64,000 nt of DNA from Alcanivorax sp. (GCF_002726155.1 NZ_PBSH01000005.1:85212-149211); one strand, 5' to 3'. Shown: positions 35,427 to 44,467, counted from the first letter of the stretch. The notes: generated by a model not told the origin, from the sequence alone. Program-made: numbers and translations.

Positions 35427-36783
35427 TCCCGCCCCGGCTGCCTGGCGCTCTGCGCCCTGGGTAATGGCCTGCCTGGCCATTGCCCTGCTCGTTGGCCAGC
35501 TATTCAATAGCGCCACCCCCTCCCAGCCGGTGCTTAACTGGTATCAAAGCAGTGGTCTGAAAGCCCTGGAGTGGGACAACTACCTTTCCTGGCTTCGCTT
35601 CAATAACCAAAGCGCCCTGTCCCAACAGCTGGAGCAAAACGCGGATATGGACGCCCATGTCTACGGCGCGGCCCTGTTCGCCGATGACTTCGTGGTGGAC
35701 AGCAAACGCCGCGCCCGGGATTTCTGGTCCGCTGCAGAGATCGAACAATGGGACCGCCTGCGCAAAAAAATTCCCGCACAGGTAACCACCAGCAACCTGT
35801 ATCGCTGGGGCCTGCCCGACAACTCACCGCGCCCGGCCCGCTTCTTTACCGCCCCCTTCACCGGCGCTTCGCTCTGGCTGACCCTGGCCAGCCTGCTGTT
35901 ATTAGTGCCGCTGGCCCCCACCCTGGAACGGCGCCTCGGCCACGGCCGAGTATTCGCCCTGTGGATTCTCGGGTGCCTGCTCAGTGGTTTTGGTTACCTG
36001 TTGTTGGCGAGCCCGGGGCAGATTCCTTTCCACGGCGCCACCGCGCCCCTGCTGGTCTGGTTCGGCGCCTTCTTCGGCCTGCAGCGCGGTGCGCTATCGC
36101 TGCCGGTCTGGCATCCCAAACACAAACGTTGGCAGCGCCTGTCTGTATCGCCCTACACCCTGCTGCCACTGCCCGTGGCGGCCCTCGCTGCCCTTGCCCT
36201 GTTCAGTAATCCACTGCTCGCCAACCTCAGCGCCGGCCTCGCGGCCTTTTTCGGCGGCCTGTTGCTGGTGCAGATCATGCGCCCACAACCCGTCGAGGCG
36301 GAACAGGAAAACCATAGCAGCCAGGACCCACAGCAACTGTCTTCGCTGACCCGGGGCTGGGACGCCCTGGGGCAACTGAACGGCGACGCCGCGAGTGCTG
36401 CCTTCGAGCAGGTCCTTGCCAAAGAACCTAACCATTTTGACGCCCTCACCGGCCTGTTCACAGCCCAGCAGATGAGCGGCGACACCACCACATTGAAACA
36501 CGCCGCTGAGGCCTTATTTCGCCACCCCGCGCGTGCTTCTGGCGAGGCCCTCCAGATCAGCCAGCATTGGAAACAATACAATCAACGCAAGCGCGAACCA
36601 CTCAGCACCGGAACCGGTTGCCAGCTTGTCCTCACCCTTACTCACGCCAGGGATTTTCAGCAGGCAGAAGCGCTGGCCAAACAACTCGACGAACACGATC
36701 ATCGCAAGAATGCTATCAATACATTGCAACGGGCCCTGGAACAGGAAGGGCTTTCACATCGGGCCAAAGCGTTGACTCTCTGA
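35383..36783 (+). CDS. Rhomboid-like membrane protein lacking catalytic residues, with C-terminal TPR-like region
   Basis: Six or seven hydrophobic helices are seen between residues 24 and 300. Residues 151-235 follow the rhomboid pattern: PARFFTAPFTGASLWLTLASLLLLVPLAPTLERRLGHGRVFALW resembles the FLHxxxxHLxxNMLxLxxxGxxLExxxG-x-x-x-F region. However, the histidine/asparagine positions are Thr/Ala. The serine motif GxSG is GATA (218-221), and the helix-6 histidine is replaced in NLSAGLAAFFGG (281-292). Residues 320-460 are soluble helical pairs of TPR type. This looks like a pseudoprotease scaffold. It overlaps corC by 44 bases. The family call is my inference from motif spacing. Confidence 0.65.
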   Translation: MTTMTTPITEQTPTDPAPAAWRSAPWVMACLAIALLVGQLFNSATPSQPVLNWYQSSGLKALEWDNYLSWLRFNNQSALSQQLEQNADMDAHVYGAALFADDFVVDSKRRARDFWSAAEIEQWDRLRKKIPAQVTTSNLYRWGLPDNSPRPARFFTAPFTGASLWLTLASLLLLVPLAPTLERRLGHGRVFALWILGCLLSGFGYLLLASPGQIPFHGATAPLLVWFGAFFGLQRGALSLPVWHPKHKRWQRLSVSPYTLLPLPVAALAALALFSNPLLANLSAGLAAFFGGLLLVQIMRPQPVEAEQENHSSQDPQQLSSLTRGWDALGQLNGDAASAAFEQVLAKEPNHFDALTGLFTAQQMSGDTTTLKHAAEALFRHPARASGEALQISQHWKQYNQRKREPLSTGTGCQLVLTLTHARDFQQAEALAKQLDEHDHRKNAINTLQRALEQEGLSHRAKALTL

Positions 36784-36803
36784 GTCCTAACCAAGGAAAA
36801 AAC

Positions 36804-38222
36804 ATGAAAAGGAACCTTCCCGCTGTTGCTTTGCTGTCACTGACTCTGTCTGCCTGTATCAGCTCGGACATCCCCAAAAACAATTTGCCCAACCACTTTT
36901 ACGAACCGGCACCGCCATTGGCCGATTCAGCTTACCAACACAGAATTATCAGCATTCGCTACCCTGCCGGGGTAGAGGAGGAACACAAAGCAGCCATTGC
37001 CGAACGTTTTGCGGACCATACGCCATACATGGCCCGCATGGCCGGAGCTCAAGAAGAAAAGATGGTTGCCAAGTTCAAGCGACAGCTGGACGTCAACCCA
37101 AAGGCCTTGCAACAAACCCTGGAGAAAACCAGTTTTTATGCTCTCTATCTCTACCAGGCCATGAACGATCAACTGGCAGAGAGCGGCGTAAAAATTGTGC
37201 TTGAGCCCACGATTCTGTCCATGAATGAAGAAGGGAAAGTATTCCAGAAACGGGCTTACCTACCCCTGCCCGCAGACGCCTGCCTGAATTTTATCAGTTA
37301 TGTTGACCCGTATTTTCACCCCGGCACCTGGTCCGGCTTGCCCGCCACCTACGGAAAAGGCATTGCCCCTATTGTCAGCCTCCGCGTTGACCAACAAGCA
37401 CTACCGGACAGCCAGGGGCTGTATGCGGCAACCACCCGATTAATGAACGGTACGCAAGTCATTCAATCCGATGCCATGGACTGTAATGGGGTCAGTGCTG
37501 ACATCTTCTCATTACTGAACCGTGACCATCATTGGGATAAGACAACCAAAACACAATTCAGCGAACATGTTCCCCGTCAGTATCCGTACTTTATTCTCAA
37601 GATGGATAGCTTCGAGACATCATTTCCTGCCGCTGAATACTTGAGTGTCTTTGCACTGGACAGTCAAACGTTACTGGCGGACACCCAATCAGAAGAAACA
37701 GTAATCAGTGATGATCGTTATGCCGATTTTATTGCCCGCTTTGACACTGCCCTGGCAAATCGCTGGCGCCGAAAAAATCTGAGCAACAGTGACCAACAAG
37801 CCGTCCAGGATATCGAGTCTTTTCGCCTGGCGCTGGGGGATTTTGCTGTAGCAAAAAGCCAGGTTCACTTTGACCTCTATCTCGCAACTAACGACTTTTC
37901 CAATAACCAGACCGCCATCATTCAAGAAGCCAAAGTTCTTAGAAATGCCAACTTGATGACAGGCCTCAAGGTCATGAAGACCGCATTCATTACTGATCCG
38001 ATCAAGATGCTTAGCGCCGCCCAGATGAGCGCCGATGACCTGACCTCAAGCCAGGCCAACCTCTACCTTCTGCGTGGCTACAAGGAAGTGGCCGCCGCCG
38101 CGGCACAGGTAACCATACCCGTCGACGTCACATTGGCGGGGAAGACAACCCGCCTTTCCGAAACCAGCATGGAAGCCCTAATCAACACACTGAAAGTGCA
38201 ATACGACCACATCTATCACTAA
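36804..38222 (+). CDS. Hypothetical lipoprotein, about 472 aa, AT-richer than neighbours
   Basis: The ATG at 36804 with AAGGAAA 5-6 bases upstream gives a lipoprotein signal (KRNLPAVALLSLTLSACISS; lipobox LSAC, Cys18). The mature protein is a long soluble domain of unknown family, with segments such as AYLPLPADACLNFISYVDPYFHPGTWSGLP and IPVDVTLAGKTTRLSETSMEALI. No repeats or membrane helices are seen. Codon use is noticeably richer in A and T (many AAA, ATT, CAA codons) than the flanking genes, which may mean later acquisition. A frame extending back to 36567 lies over the rhomboid-like gene and is not used. It is followed by an A7-G10 tract. Confidence 0.72.
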   Translation: MKRNLPAVALLSLTLSACISSDIPKNNLPNHFYEPAPPLADSAYQHRIISIRYPAGVEEEHKAAIAERFADHTPYMARMAGAQEEKMVAKFKRQLDVNPKALQQTLEKTSFYALYLYQAMNDQLAESGVKIVLEPTILSMNEEGKVFQKRAYLPLPADACLNFISYVDPYFHPGTWSGLPATYGKGIAPIVSLRVDQQALPDSQGLYAATTRLMNGTQVIQSDAMDCNGVSADIFSLLNRDHHWDKTTKTQFSEHVPRQYPYFILKMDSFETSFPAAEYLSVFALDSQTLLADTQSEETVISDDRYADFIARFDTALANRWRRKNLSNSDQQAVQDIESFRLALGDFAVAKSQVHFDLYLATNDFSNNQTAIIQEAKVLRNANLMTGLKVMKTAFITDPIKMLSAAQMSADDLTSSQANLYLLRGYKEVAAAAAQVTIPVDVTLAGKTTRLSETSMEALINTLKVQYDHIYH

Positions 38223-38253
38223 GGTCCAGGCTTGGGTGACGATTAAATAGAAA

Positions 38254-38271
38254 GAAAAAAAGGGGGGGGGG
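38254..38271. repeat. Homopolymer A7 followed by G10
   Basis: A run of seven As (38255-38261) is followed by ten Gs (38262-38271) in the 62 bases between the convergent ends of the AT-rich lipoprotein gene and the B-box membrane gene. Tracts of this length slip in replication. It lies outside both coding regions. Confidence 0.8.
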
Positions 38272-38284
38272 TAGCCATAAAGTC

Positions 38285-39661
38285 TTACCCCCAGGCCACC
38301 CGGCACTCCGACACTTTCTGGCGTAAACGGGCATCGCGACAATGGCTTTCTACAAAGCGGAGATATTGCTCGGCCTTGCCTGCCAGCCCGAACTGTTCGG
38401 CCAGCACCTTGGCCAGTAACAGGTAGGCCTCTCCCAGGTCAGAAAAGTCCGGGTGTTTGTCGTGCAGATCCTTGAGCAGGGCAACCGCCAGTTTTGGCTC
38501 GCGTTCATGGATACCTTCCGCCAGCGCCAGCCTTTGCACCGGTGCACCCGGCAGCCATTGCGGGTCGCGTTTTCGCCGCCGGGTCACCAATGCCAGCGCA
38601 TCACTCCAGGCCTGGGCGCGAATCAGCACATCCAGATAGGGCTCCACCAGGGCAGCCCGCTCTTGCTCTTTACCCAGCACCGCCAGCATCCGGTCGTGCT
38701 GGTGCCAATCCGCTACTGTGGCTTTCTTTGTCTTGATGACTTTCGTGGTGGTCAGCAACACCTTGTCGAACCGCCCGGCACACAACTGCGTGCGTTGGCG
38801 TCGCTCGGCCAACGGCTGGGTGACACGCCGCCCTCCCTGGTTCAGCCCCCACAGCCGACCATGACGGGCGGCGACATCTGCGCACAGGCCGGCCAATACC
38901 AGCCACCACCAGGCCAGCAGCAACCCGGCCAGGCCCTGCACCAGGGGCAAGGGCAACACATCCATGGCCACGCTAATCAACGCCACGACCAACACACCAC
39001 CCAGCGATGCGAACCCGGCAGCCACGCCATAATCACGGGGGGCAGAGACAATGTAGGTGGCCGCCGCCGCATAGGCCCCAGGTTCAGCCCCTTGCACCAG
39101 CACCGCCAGCCACAGGGCCGGCACCAACAACATGCCAATCACCAGCACCATCAAGCCCGCCGGGACCGACACCGCAACCATCAGGAAGCCTGCCAGGGCG
39201 ATAATCAACATTGCCGGTAGTGCCTGCCACAACGCGCTTTGCCAAACCTTGCTTTCACCCAGACAATCCCAGCCGGGCAAGGCTGCCTTGCGGCTTTTCC
39301 GGGGCCCGGCACGCAGTGCCATCAAGGCGGCGGAAAACGCAAAGGTCGGCAACCCTGCAAGCAAAGCCACCGGCACCATCATCCACAATGGCGGCACCAG
39401 CGCCGCCAGCACCGCCCAGATCGCCAACAGGGGCAGTAACGGCAAGGCAAACGGCAGCTGCAGATAATGGTCCAGTCGTTGCCACAAAGGGCCGACCTGA
39501 TCCTGTCCCACCGGCACCAGATCGTGATTGCACAGCAAGCAACGGGCTTCCATACGGTGGTGCTCATCGCCATCCACACATTGCTGACACAGATGCAGCC
39601 CATCATGGGCGCAATACCACAGCGCCTCCGTTCCCGGATGGTACTTGCATGGGTGTTTCAC
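38285..39661 (-). CDS. B-box-type zinc-finger membrane protein with C-terminal helical repeats
   Basis: Residues 1-45 contain a B-box-like zinc site: C-KYHPGTEALWYCAHDGLHLCQQC, then DGDEHH and CLLC, giving about eight Cys/His ligands. Several hydrophobic helices follow (about 66-275), including LLPLLAIWAVLAALVPPLWMM and LVVALISVAMDVLPLPLVQGLAGLLLAW. The last 170 residues are soluble and helical, TPR-like (KEQERAALVEPYLDVLIRAQAWSDALALV). Similar B-box/membrane proteins are found in gammaproteobacteria with no known role. It is divergent from lnt and convergent with the lipoprotein gene. Confidence 0.75.
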   Translation of the reverse strand: MKHPCKYHPGTEALWYCAHDGLHLCQQCVDGDEHHRMEARCLLCNHDLVPVGQDQVGPLWQRLDHYLQLPFALPLLPLLAIWAVLAALVPPLWMMVPVALLAGLPTFAFSAALMALRAGPRKSRKAALPGWDCLGESKVWQSALWQALPAMLIIALAGFLMVAVSVPAGLMVLVIGMLLVPALWLAVLVQGAEPGAYAAAATYIVSAPRDYGVAAGFASLGGVLVVALISVAMDVLPLPLVQGLAGLLLAWWWLVLAGLCADVAARHGRLWGLNQGGRRVTQPLAERRQRTQLCAGRFDKVLLTTTKVIKTKKATVADWHQHDRMLAVLGKEQERAALVEPYLDVLIRAQAWSDALALVTRRRKRDPQWLPGAPVQRLALAEGIHEREPKLAVALLKDLHDKHPDFSDLGEAYLLLAKVLAEQFGLAGKAEQYLRFVESHCRDARLRQKVSECRVAWG

Positions 39662-39789
39662 TATGATGCCCCCAGACTTGTCGTTCCGGCTTGACCGGTT
39701 ATTTTGCCTGCTACTTTATTCGTATTATTGCATCGACTCTAGTCCAAACCGCCAGGCGGCCCGCTCGCCAGCATGAAACGAGGAACCCC

Positions 39790-41259
39790 ATGCGAGATCG
39801 TCTGTTGGCCTTGATTGCCGGCCTGCTTTTTCCCCTTGCCTTCGCTCCCTATGATCTCTGGCCGCTGCTGTTTGTCAGCATCGGCGCCGGCTACTGGTGC
39901 CAACAGCGAGCCGGTTCTGCCCGCGAAGCGCTGTTGCGAGGCTGGCTGTACGGGCTCGGCATGTTCGCTTTTGGCATTTCCTGGGTGCATGTGTCCATGC
40001 ACGACTACGGCTTCATGCCTCTGTGGATGGCCATCCCGTTCACCGGTATCTTCGCTGCCTTTCTGGCCCTGTTTTACGGGCTCACTTTTTATGCCAGCTG
40101 GCAGCTGGGACGTTCGGCGCTGGCGTTTGCCGGCAGCTGGCTACTGCTGGACTGGGTGCGCGGCGTTTTCCTCACCGGCTTCCCCTGGCTGTATGCGGGC
40201 TATGCCCTGATCGATACGCCCTTTGCTCCGCTGGCCCCCATCGGCGGGGTCTGGCTGCTCACGCTCACCACCGTGCTGGTCAGTGCCAGCCTGGTTCGCC
40301 CGGCAAGCAGCCGGCGAGCATGGCACGCTGGCCTGGCCGCAGCCTGCGCCCTGCTGGTGCTCACCGCCGTCGCTCACACGCTCACGTTCACCCAAACCAG
40401 CGGCCCGGCCCAGAAAGTCGCGCTGGTGCAGGGCAACATTCCCCAGGACATCAAATGGCAGCTGTCCATGCGTGAGCGAACCCAGCAGATCTATCAGGAT
40501 CTGACTCAAAATATTCCTGCCGATACCCTGGTGATCTGGCCGGAATCCGCCCTCACTGATTTCTACCAAAATGTGTCTGACTTTGTGGAACAGGAAGGCC
40601 AGCAAATCGCTGAACGTAACGGCGGCTTCATCACCGGGGTGCCCTGGCGCACGGTCAGCAACAGCGGGGTGACCTACCACAACAGCATTGCCTCGATTCC
40701 TTTGCAGCCGGGCGATGGCAACCCGCGGGTCTACCACAAACAAAAGCTGGTCCCGTTCGGTGAATACGTTCCCATGCAGTCATTGATCCGTGGGCTGATC
40801 CCCTTCTTTGATTTGCCCATGTCCGGCTTTACCCCCGGCAGCCCCACGCAGCCGAACCTGACCGCCCTGGGCCACACCGTGGCGCCATTCATCTGCTACG
40901 AAATTCTCTACCCGGAACAGGTAGCCACCCGCAGTCACGACGCCGATGTGCTGCTGACCATCAGTAACGATGCCTGGTTTGGCACCTCCGCCGGCCCGCT
41001 GCAACACTTCCAGATGGCCCGCATGCGTGCCGCAGAAACCGGGCGGTGGCTGCTACGGGGCACCAACAACGGCGTCACCGCGGTGATTGATCATCACGGC
41101 CAGGTGATTGATGCCCTGCCCCAATTCACCCGCGACGTGCTCTACAGCGAATACCATCCACGCACCGGTATCACCCCGTTCATGGCCACCGGTGTGTGGC
41201 CCTGGCTGCTGTTATCGGCGCTGCTGATCGGGCTGGGGGGCATGCTCAGGAACAAGTGA
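39790..41259 (+). CDS. lnt: Apolipoprotein N-acyltransferase Lnt
   Basis: An N-terminal set of hydrophobic helices (MRDRLLALIAGLLFPLAFAPYD onward) is followed by a periplasmic nitrilase-like domain with the catalytic triad: Glu in LVIWPESALTDF, Lys in YHKQKLVPFGEYVP and Cys in PFICYEILYPEQ. It adds the third acyl chain to the N-terminal cysteine of lipoproteins, the last step after Lgt and LspA. ATG at 39790 is chosen for GAGGAA 6-8 bases upstream; the frame upstream to 39691 lacks support. It normally follows corC, but here three other genes intervene. Confidence 0.94.
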   Translation: MRDRLLALIAGLLFPLAFAPYDLWPLLFVSIGAGYWCQQRAGSAREALLRGWLYGLGMFAFGISWVHVSMHDYGFMPLWMAIPFTGIFAAFLALFYGLTFYASWQLGRSALAFAGSWLLLDWVRGVFLTGFPWLYAGYALIDTPFAPLAPIGGVWLLTLTTVLVSASLVRPASSRRAWHAGLAAACALLVLTAVAHTLTFTQTSGPAQKVALVQGNIPQDIKWQLSMRERTQQIYQDLTQNIPADTLVIWPESALTDFYQNVSDFVEQEGQQIAERNGGFITGVPWRTVSNSGVTYHNSIASIPLQPGDGNPRVYHKQKLVPFGEYVPMQSLIRGLIPFFDLPMSGFTPGSPTQPNLTALGHTVAPFICYEILYPEQVATRSHDADVLLTISNDAWFGTSAGPLQHFQMARMRAAETGRWLLRGTNNGVTAVIDHHGQVIDALPQFTRDVLYSEYHPRTGITPFMATGVWPWLLLSALLIGLGGMLRNK

Positions 41260-41276
41260 AACCCGATATATTTCTT

Positions 41277-41298
41277 TTTGATATAAGCTTATATCAAA
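41277..41298. promoter_or_regulatory. Perfect 22-bp palindrome (candidate ArsR/BigR-type operator)
   Basis: The arm TTTGATATAAG at 41277-41287 is followed directly by its exact reverse complement at 41288-41298. It ends 1 base before the -35 hexamer of the persulfide operon promoter, as expected for a repressor operator. AT-rich palindromes of this kind are bound by BigR/SqrR ArsR-family persulfide sensors in other bacteria; no arsR gene lies in the window. Confidence 0.7.
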
Positions 41299-41299
41299 T

Positions 41300-41328
41300 T
41301 TGACATTCCTTTGCCGGGCGCCTATAAC
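41300..41328 (+). promoter_or_regulatory. Strong sigma-70 promoter of the persulfide operon
   Basis: TTGACA (41300-41305) is a perfect -35 box, with TATAAC (41323-41328, 5/6) exactly 17 bases downstream. The transcript would start near 41335, about 23 bases before the ATG, which has GGAGG as ribosome binding site. This is the best promoter match in the window. Confidence 0.85.
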
Positions 41329-41357
41329 TGTGGTCAGAATATATCCACGGAGGCGCC

Positions 41358-42266
41358 ATGCCCTGCCCCCAGATACAGGCTTTTTTTGACCCTGACACCA
41401 ACACGGTGAGCTACATCGTGGTCGACCCGGCATCGCGCCACTGCGCGATCATCGACCCGGTACTGGACTACGCTCCCGAATCCGGCCAAACCCGCCACTG
41501 CAGCGCACAACGCATCGTCGACGCCGTTCGTGATCAGCAACTGACTGTGGACTGGCTGCTGGAAACTCACGTGCATGCGGACCACCTGTCCGCCGCGCCG
41601 TGGCTTCAGCAACAACTTGGCGGCAAACTGGCCATTGGCGAACACATCCGTACCGTTCAGGACACTTTCGGCACCGTCTTTAACGCCGGCAGCGATTTTG
41701 CCCGCGATGGCAGCCAGTTCGACCACCTTTTCCGTGACGGTGAGACCTACCGGATCGGCCAGCTTGATGCCCGGGCGATCCACACCCCCGGCCATACTCC
41801 GGCTTGCATGAGCCACCTGATCGGTGACGCCCTCTTTGTTGGCGACACCCTGTTCATGCCCGATTACGGCACCGCCCGCTGTGACTTTCCCGGCGGAGAT
41901 GCACGCACACTCTATCGTTCAATCCAGACACTGATGGCCTTGCCGGATGAGACACGGGTGTTTCTCTGCCACGACTACTTGCCCGAAGGGCGCCAGGATT
42001 TCCAGTGGGAAACCACCATCGGCGCGCAACGCCAGCACAATATCCATGTCCATGCAGGCATCAGCGAAACGGCGTTTGTCACCTTACGGGAACAGCGTGA
42101 TGCCACCCTGAGCCTGCCCCGGCTGATTCTGCCGTCGGTGCAGGTCAACATGCGCGCCGGCCACCTGCCTGCGGCTGAAGACAATGGCGTGCAATATCTG
42201 AAAATTCCGCTCAATACCTTCGCAACCCAGCCCACAACGGATGAGGACAGAGGCACAAGTGCGTAA
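41358..42266 (+). CDS. MBL-fold persulfide dioxygenase-like hydrolase
   Basis: This metallo-beta-lactamase-fold protein (302 aa) has H71-x-H73-x-D75-H76 in THVHADHL, HTPGHTPAC and VGDTLFMPDYGTARCDFPGG, the pattern of the ETHE1/Blh group. These enzymes oxidise glutathione persulfide to sulfite with a mononuclear iron. The GGAGGCGCC site gives a clear start at 41358. It is the first gene of a three-gene operon with the DUF442 protein and a SulP transporter. Many genomes fuse the MBL and DUF442 parts; here they are separate. Likely substrates are persulfides, by homology only. Confidence 0.85.
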   Translation: MPCPQIQAFFDPDTNTVSYIVVDPASRHCAIIDPVLDYAPESGQTRHCSAQRIVDAVRDQQLTVDWLLETHVHADHLSAAPWLQQQLGGKLAIGEHIRTVQDTFGTVFNAGSDFARDGSQFDHLFRDGETYRIGQLDARAIHTPGHTPACMSHLIGDALFVGDTLFMPDYGTARCDFPGGDARTLYRSIQTLMALPDETRVFLCHDYLPEGRQDFQWETTIGAQRQHNIHVHAGISETAFVTLREQRDATLSLPRLILPSVQVNMRAGHLPAAEDNGVQYLKIPLNTFATQPTTDEDRGTSA

Positions 42267-42305
42267 GCTAACGCATCACACACCCAATCCGAAAAAGGCT
42301 GAATC

Positions 42306-42734
42306 ATGACCGAATTCAACAAGATCAATGATGACCTGTCCGTATCTGCGCAACTGCTGCCCGAAGACATGCCTGCCGTTGCCGCCGCCGGTTTCAAGAT
42401 GGTGCTCAACAACCGCCCGGACGGGGAAGCCGCCGACCAGCCCAGCAGCAACGAAATGGCCGTGGCCGCTGAAGCCGCCGGGCTCGCCTACGCCCATCAA
42501 CCGGTGGTCGGCGCCAACATTGCCGAAACCGATATCGACGGCTTTGACGCCATCGTTTCCCTGGCCGAAACGCCGGTTTTGGCCTTCTGCCGCACCGGCA
42601 CACGCAGCACCACCCTGTGGGCACTGACCCAGGCCACCGAACAAGACACTGGCAGCATTCTCGCTACCGCCGAACAAGCCGGATACGACCTGAGCAAGCT
42701 GGCCGATCGCCTCAACCAACGCCGGGAGCAATAA
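42306..42734 (+). CDS. DUF442 / TIGR01244-family sulfur transferase-like phosphatase
   Basis: The 142-residue protein shows the DUF442 start FNKINDDLSVSAQLLPEDMPAVAAAGFKMVLNNRPDGE and the DSP-like active loop CRTGTRS with Cys95. In BigR operons this domain is joined to the MBL dioxygenase and is thought to act in persulfide transfer. It begins 39 bases after the MBL gene and ends 2 bases before the transporter start, so they share one message. Confidence 0.88.
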   Translation: MTEFNKINDDLSVSAQLLPEDMPAVAAAGFKMVLNNRPDGEAADQPSSNEMAVAAEAAGLAYAHQPVVGANIAETDIDGFDAIVSLAETPVLAFCRTGTRSTTLWALTQATEQDTGSILATAEQAGYDLSKLADRLNQRREQ

Positions 42735-42736
42735 CC

Positions 42737-44467
42737 ATGCCGCGAGCCCTCCAATTTCTACACTGGTTACCCGCCAGCGACTGGTTGGCTCGCTACAACA
42801 AAGAGGAAGCTACCGGTGATGGCATCGCTGCCATTATCGTCACCCTGTTACTGGTTCCCCAGGGGCTTGCCTACGCGCTGCTGGCCGGCATGCCCCCGGA
42901 AACCGGGCTCTACGCCAGCATCCTGCCACTGATTATTTACGGCCTGTTTGGCACCAGTCGCGCCCTCTCCGTGGGGCCCGCCGCGCTGACCTCATTAATG
43001 ACCGCCTCTGCCGCTGGCGCCATTGCCGGCGGCGATCCTCAGCGTTTCATCCAGGCCGCCATCGCCATGGCACTCTTGTCCGGGGCCATTCTGCTCGTAA
43101 TGGCCGCCCTGCGCATGGGCTGGCTCACCAACCTTCTCAGCCACCCGGTGATCCTGGGGTTCGTTAGCGGCTGCGCCATCATCATTGCCGCCAGCCAGCT
43201 CAGCCATTTACTTGGCATCGAAGCCCATGGCGAGAACATCCTCACCATGGGCCGCAGCCTGCTGGGCAGCATTGAAGCGACCCACTGGATCACCGTGGCA
43301 ATAGGCGCCCTCGCCATTGCCTGCCTGATCATTCCGAAAAAAATGGCTGGCCCACTCAAACGCTCCGCCCTGCCCGGCTGGCTCAGCGCCTTTCTCGGCA
43401 AATCCGGCCCGGTGCTTGCCGTACTGGTAACGGCTCTGGTGAATATCGGCCTGGGGCTGGATCAGCAAGGTCTTGCCGTAGTCGGCGCCATTCCCGACGG
43501 GCTGCCACACCCCGCGTGGCCAGGCCTGCAAACAGGCGAATGGCATCAGGTGCTGGTCCCGGCCCTGCTGTTGGCACTGATCGGATTCGTTGAGTCCATT
43601 TCCCTGGCCCAGGCGCTGGCCGCCAAACGCCGCGAACGTATCAACGCCAACCGTGAATTACTGGGGCTTGGTCTGGCCAATGTGGCCAGCGGCCTGTCCG
43701 GCAGCTTTGCTGTCACCGGCAGTTTTTCTCGCACCACCGTCAGTTTCGAAGCCGGCGCGCGCACCCCCATGACCGGCTTGCTCGCCGGGCTGGCCATGGG
43801 CGTCGTGGCCCTGTGGTTTACCGGCCTGTTCACCCGCGTTCCCCAGGCGGCCCTCGGCGCCATTATTGTCATGGGCGTACTCTCACTGATTGAATTACGA
43901 GAGCTGAAAAACCTGTGGCACTCCAGCCGCCCGGACAGCCTGGCCATGGCCGCTACCCTGGCCGGTGTGCTGTTAGTGAATGTGCAAACCGGCCTGCTGT
44001 TCGGGGTCGTACTGTCACTGGTTCTGTTTCTGTGGCGTGCCAGCCAGCCCCATGTGGCCGAAGTCGGTCTGGTCCCCGGCACCCACCATTTCCGCAACAT
44101 AGACCGCCACGACGTTGTCGTGGAAAGCGCCGTGTTGTCTATTCGCGTGGACGAGTCGCTGTGGTTTGGTAACGCCCGCCCCATGGAAGACCTGCTCTAC
44201 GACCGGGCCATGGCCCGCCCCGAGGTGCGTCATCTGGTGTTGATGTGTTCCGCTATCAACCACCTTGATGCCAGCGCGGTGGAAAGCCTGGAAAGCCTTA
44301 ACGAACGGCTGGACGCGGCCGGCGTCCAACTGCATCTGTCTGAAGTGAAAGGCCCAGTGATGGATCGTTTGAAAAAAAATCACTTGCTGAGCGTGCTGAG
44401 CGGCCAGGTATTTCTCAGCCACTATCAAGCGGTGGAAACACTCGGGAAAAGCACTCACGAGACGTGA
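42737..44467 (+). CDS. SulP-family anion transporter with STAS domain
   Basis: About 12 hydrophobic helices begin after RYNKEEATGDGIAAIIVTLLLVPQGLAYALLAGMPPETGLYAS, the SulP signature. The C-terminal cytoplasmic STAS domain (residues about 465-576) contains VVESAVLSIRVDESLWFGNARPMED and SAINHLDASAVESLESLNERL. The substrate may be sulfate or sulfite released by the upstream persulfide enzymes, or bicarbonate; this is inference. ATG at 42737 is 2 bases after the DUF442 stop with GGGAGCAATAACC before it. A degenerate heptamer stretch begins at the last codons (44462-44489). Confidence 0.9.
   Translation: MPRALQFLHWLPASDWLARYNKEEATGDGIAAIIVTLLLVPQGLAYALLAGMPPETGLYASILPLIIYGLFGTSRALSVGPAALTSLMTASAAGAIAGGDPQRFIQAAIAMALLSGAILLVMAALRMGWLTNLLSHPVILGFVSGCAIIIAASQLSHLLGIEAHGENILTMGRSLLGSIEATHWITVAIGALAIACLIIPKKMAGPLKRSALPGWLSAFLGKSGPVLAVLVTALVNIGLGLDQQGLAVVGAIPDGLPHPAWPGLQTGEWHQVLVPALLLALIGFVESISLAQALAAKRRERINANRELLGLGLANVASGLSGSFAVTGSFSRTTVSFEAGARTPMTGLLAGLAMGVVALWFTGLFTRVPQAALGAIIVMGVLSLIELRELKNLWHSSRPDSLAMAATLAGVLLVNVQTGLLFGVVLSLVLFLWRASQPHVAEVGLVPGTHHFRNIDRHDVVVESAVLSIRVDESLWFGNARPMEDLLYDRAMARPEVRHLVLMCSAINHLDASAVESLESLNERLDAAGVQLHLSEVKGPVMDRLKKNHLLSVLSGQVFLSHYQAVETLGKSTHET

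Noticed and set aside
38254..38271. Phase-variable switch at the G10 tract
   Set aside because: The tract lies after both convergent stop codons and not in a promoter or coding region, so slippage would have no evident effect on expression.
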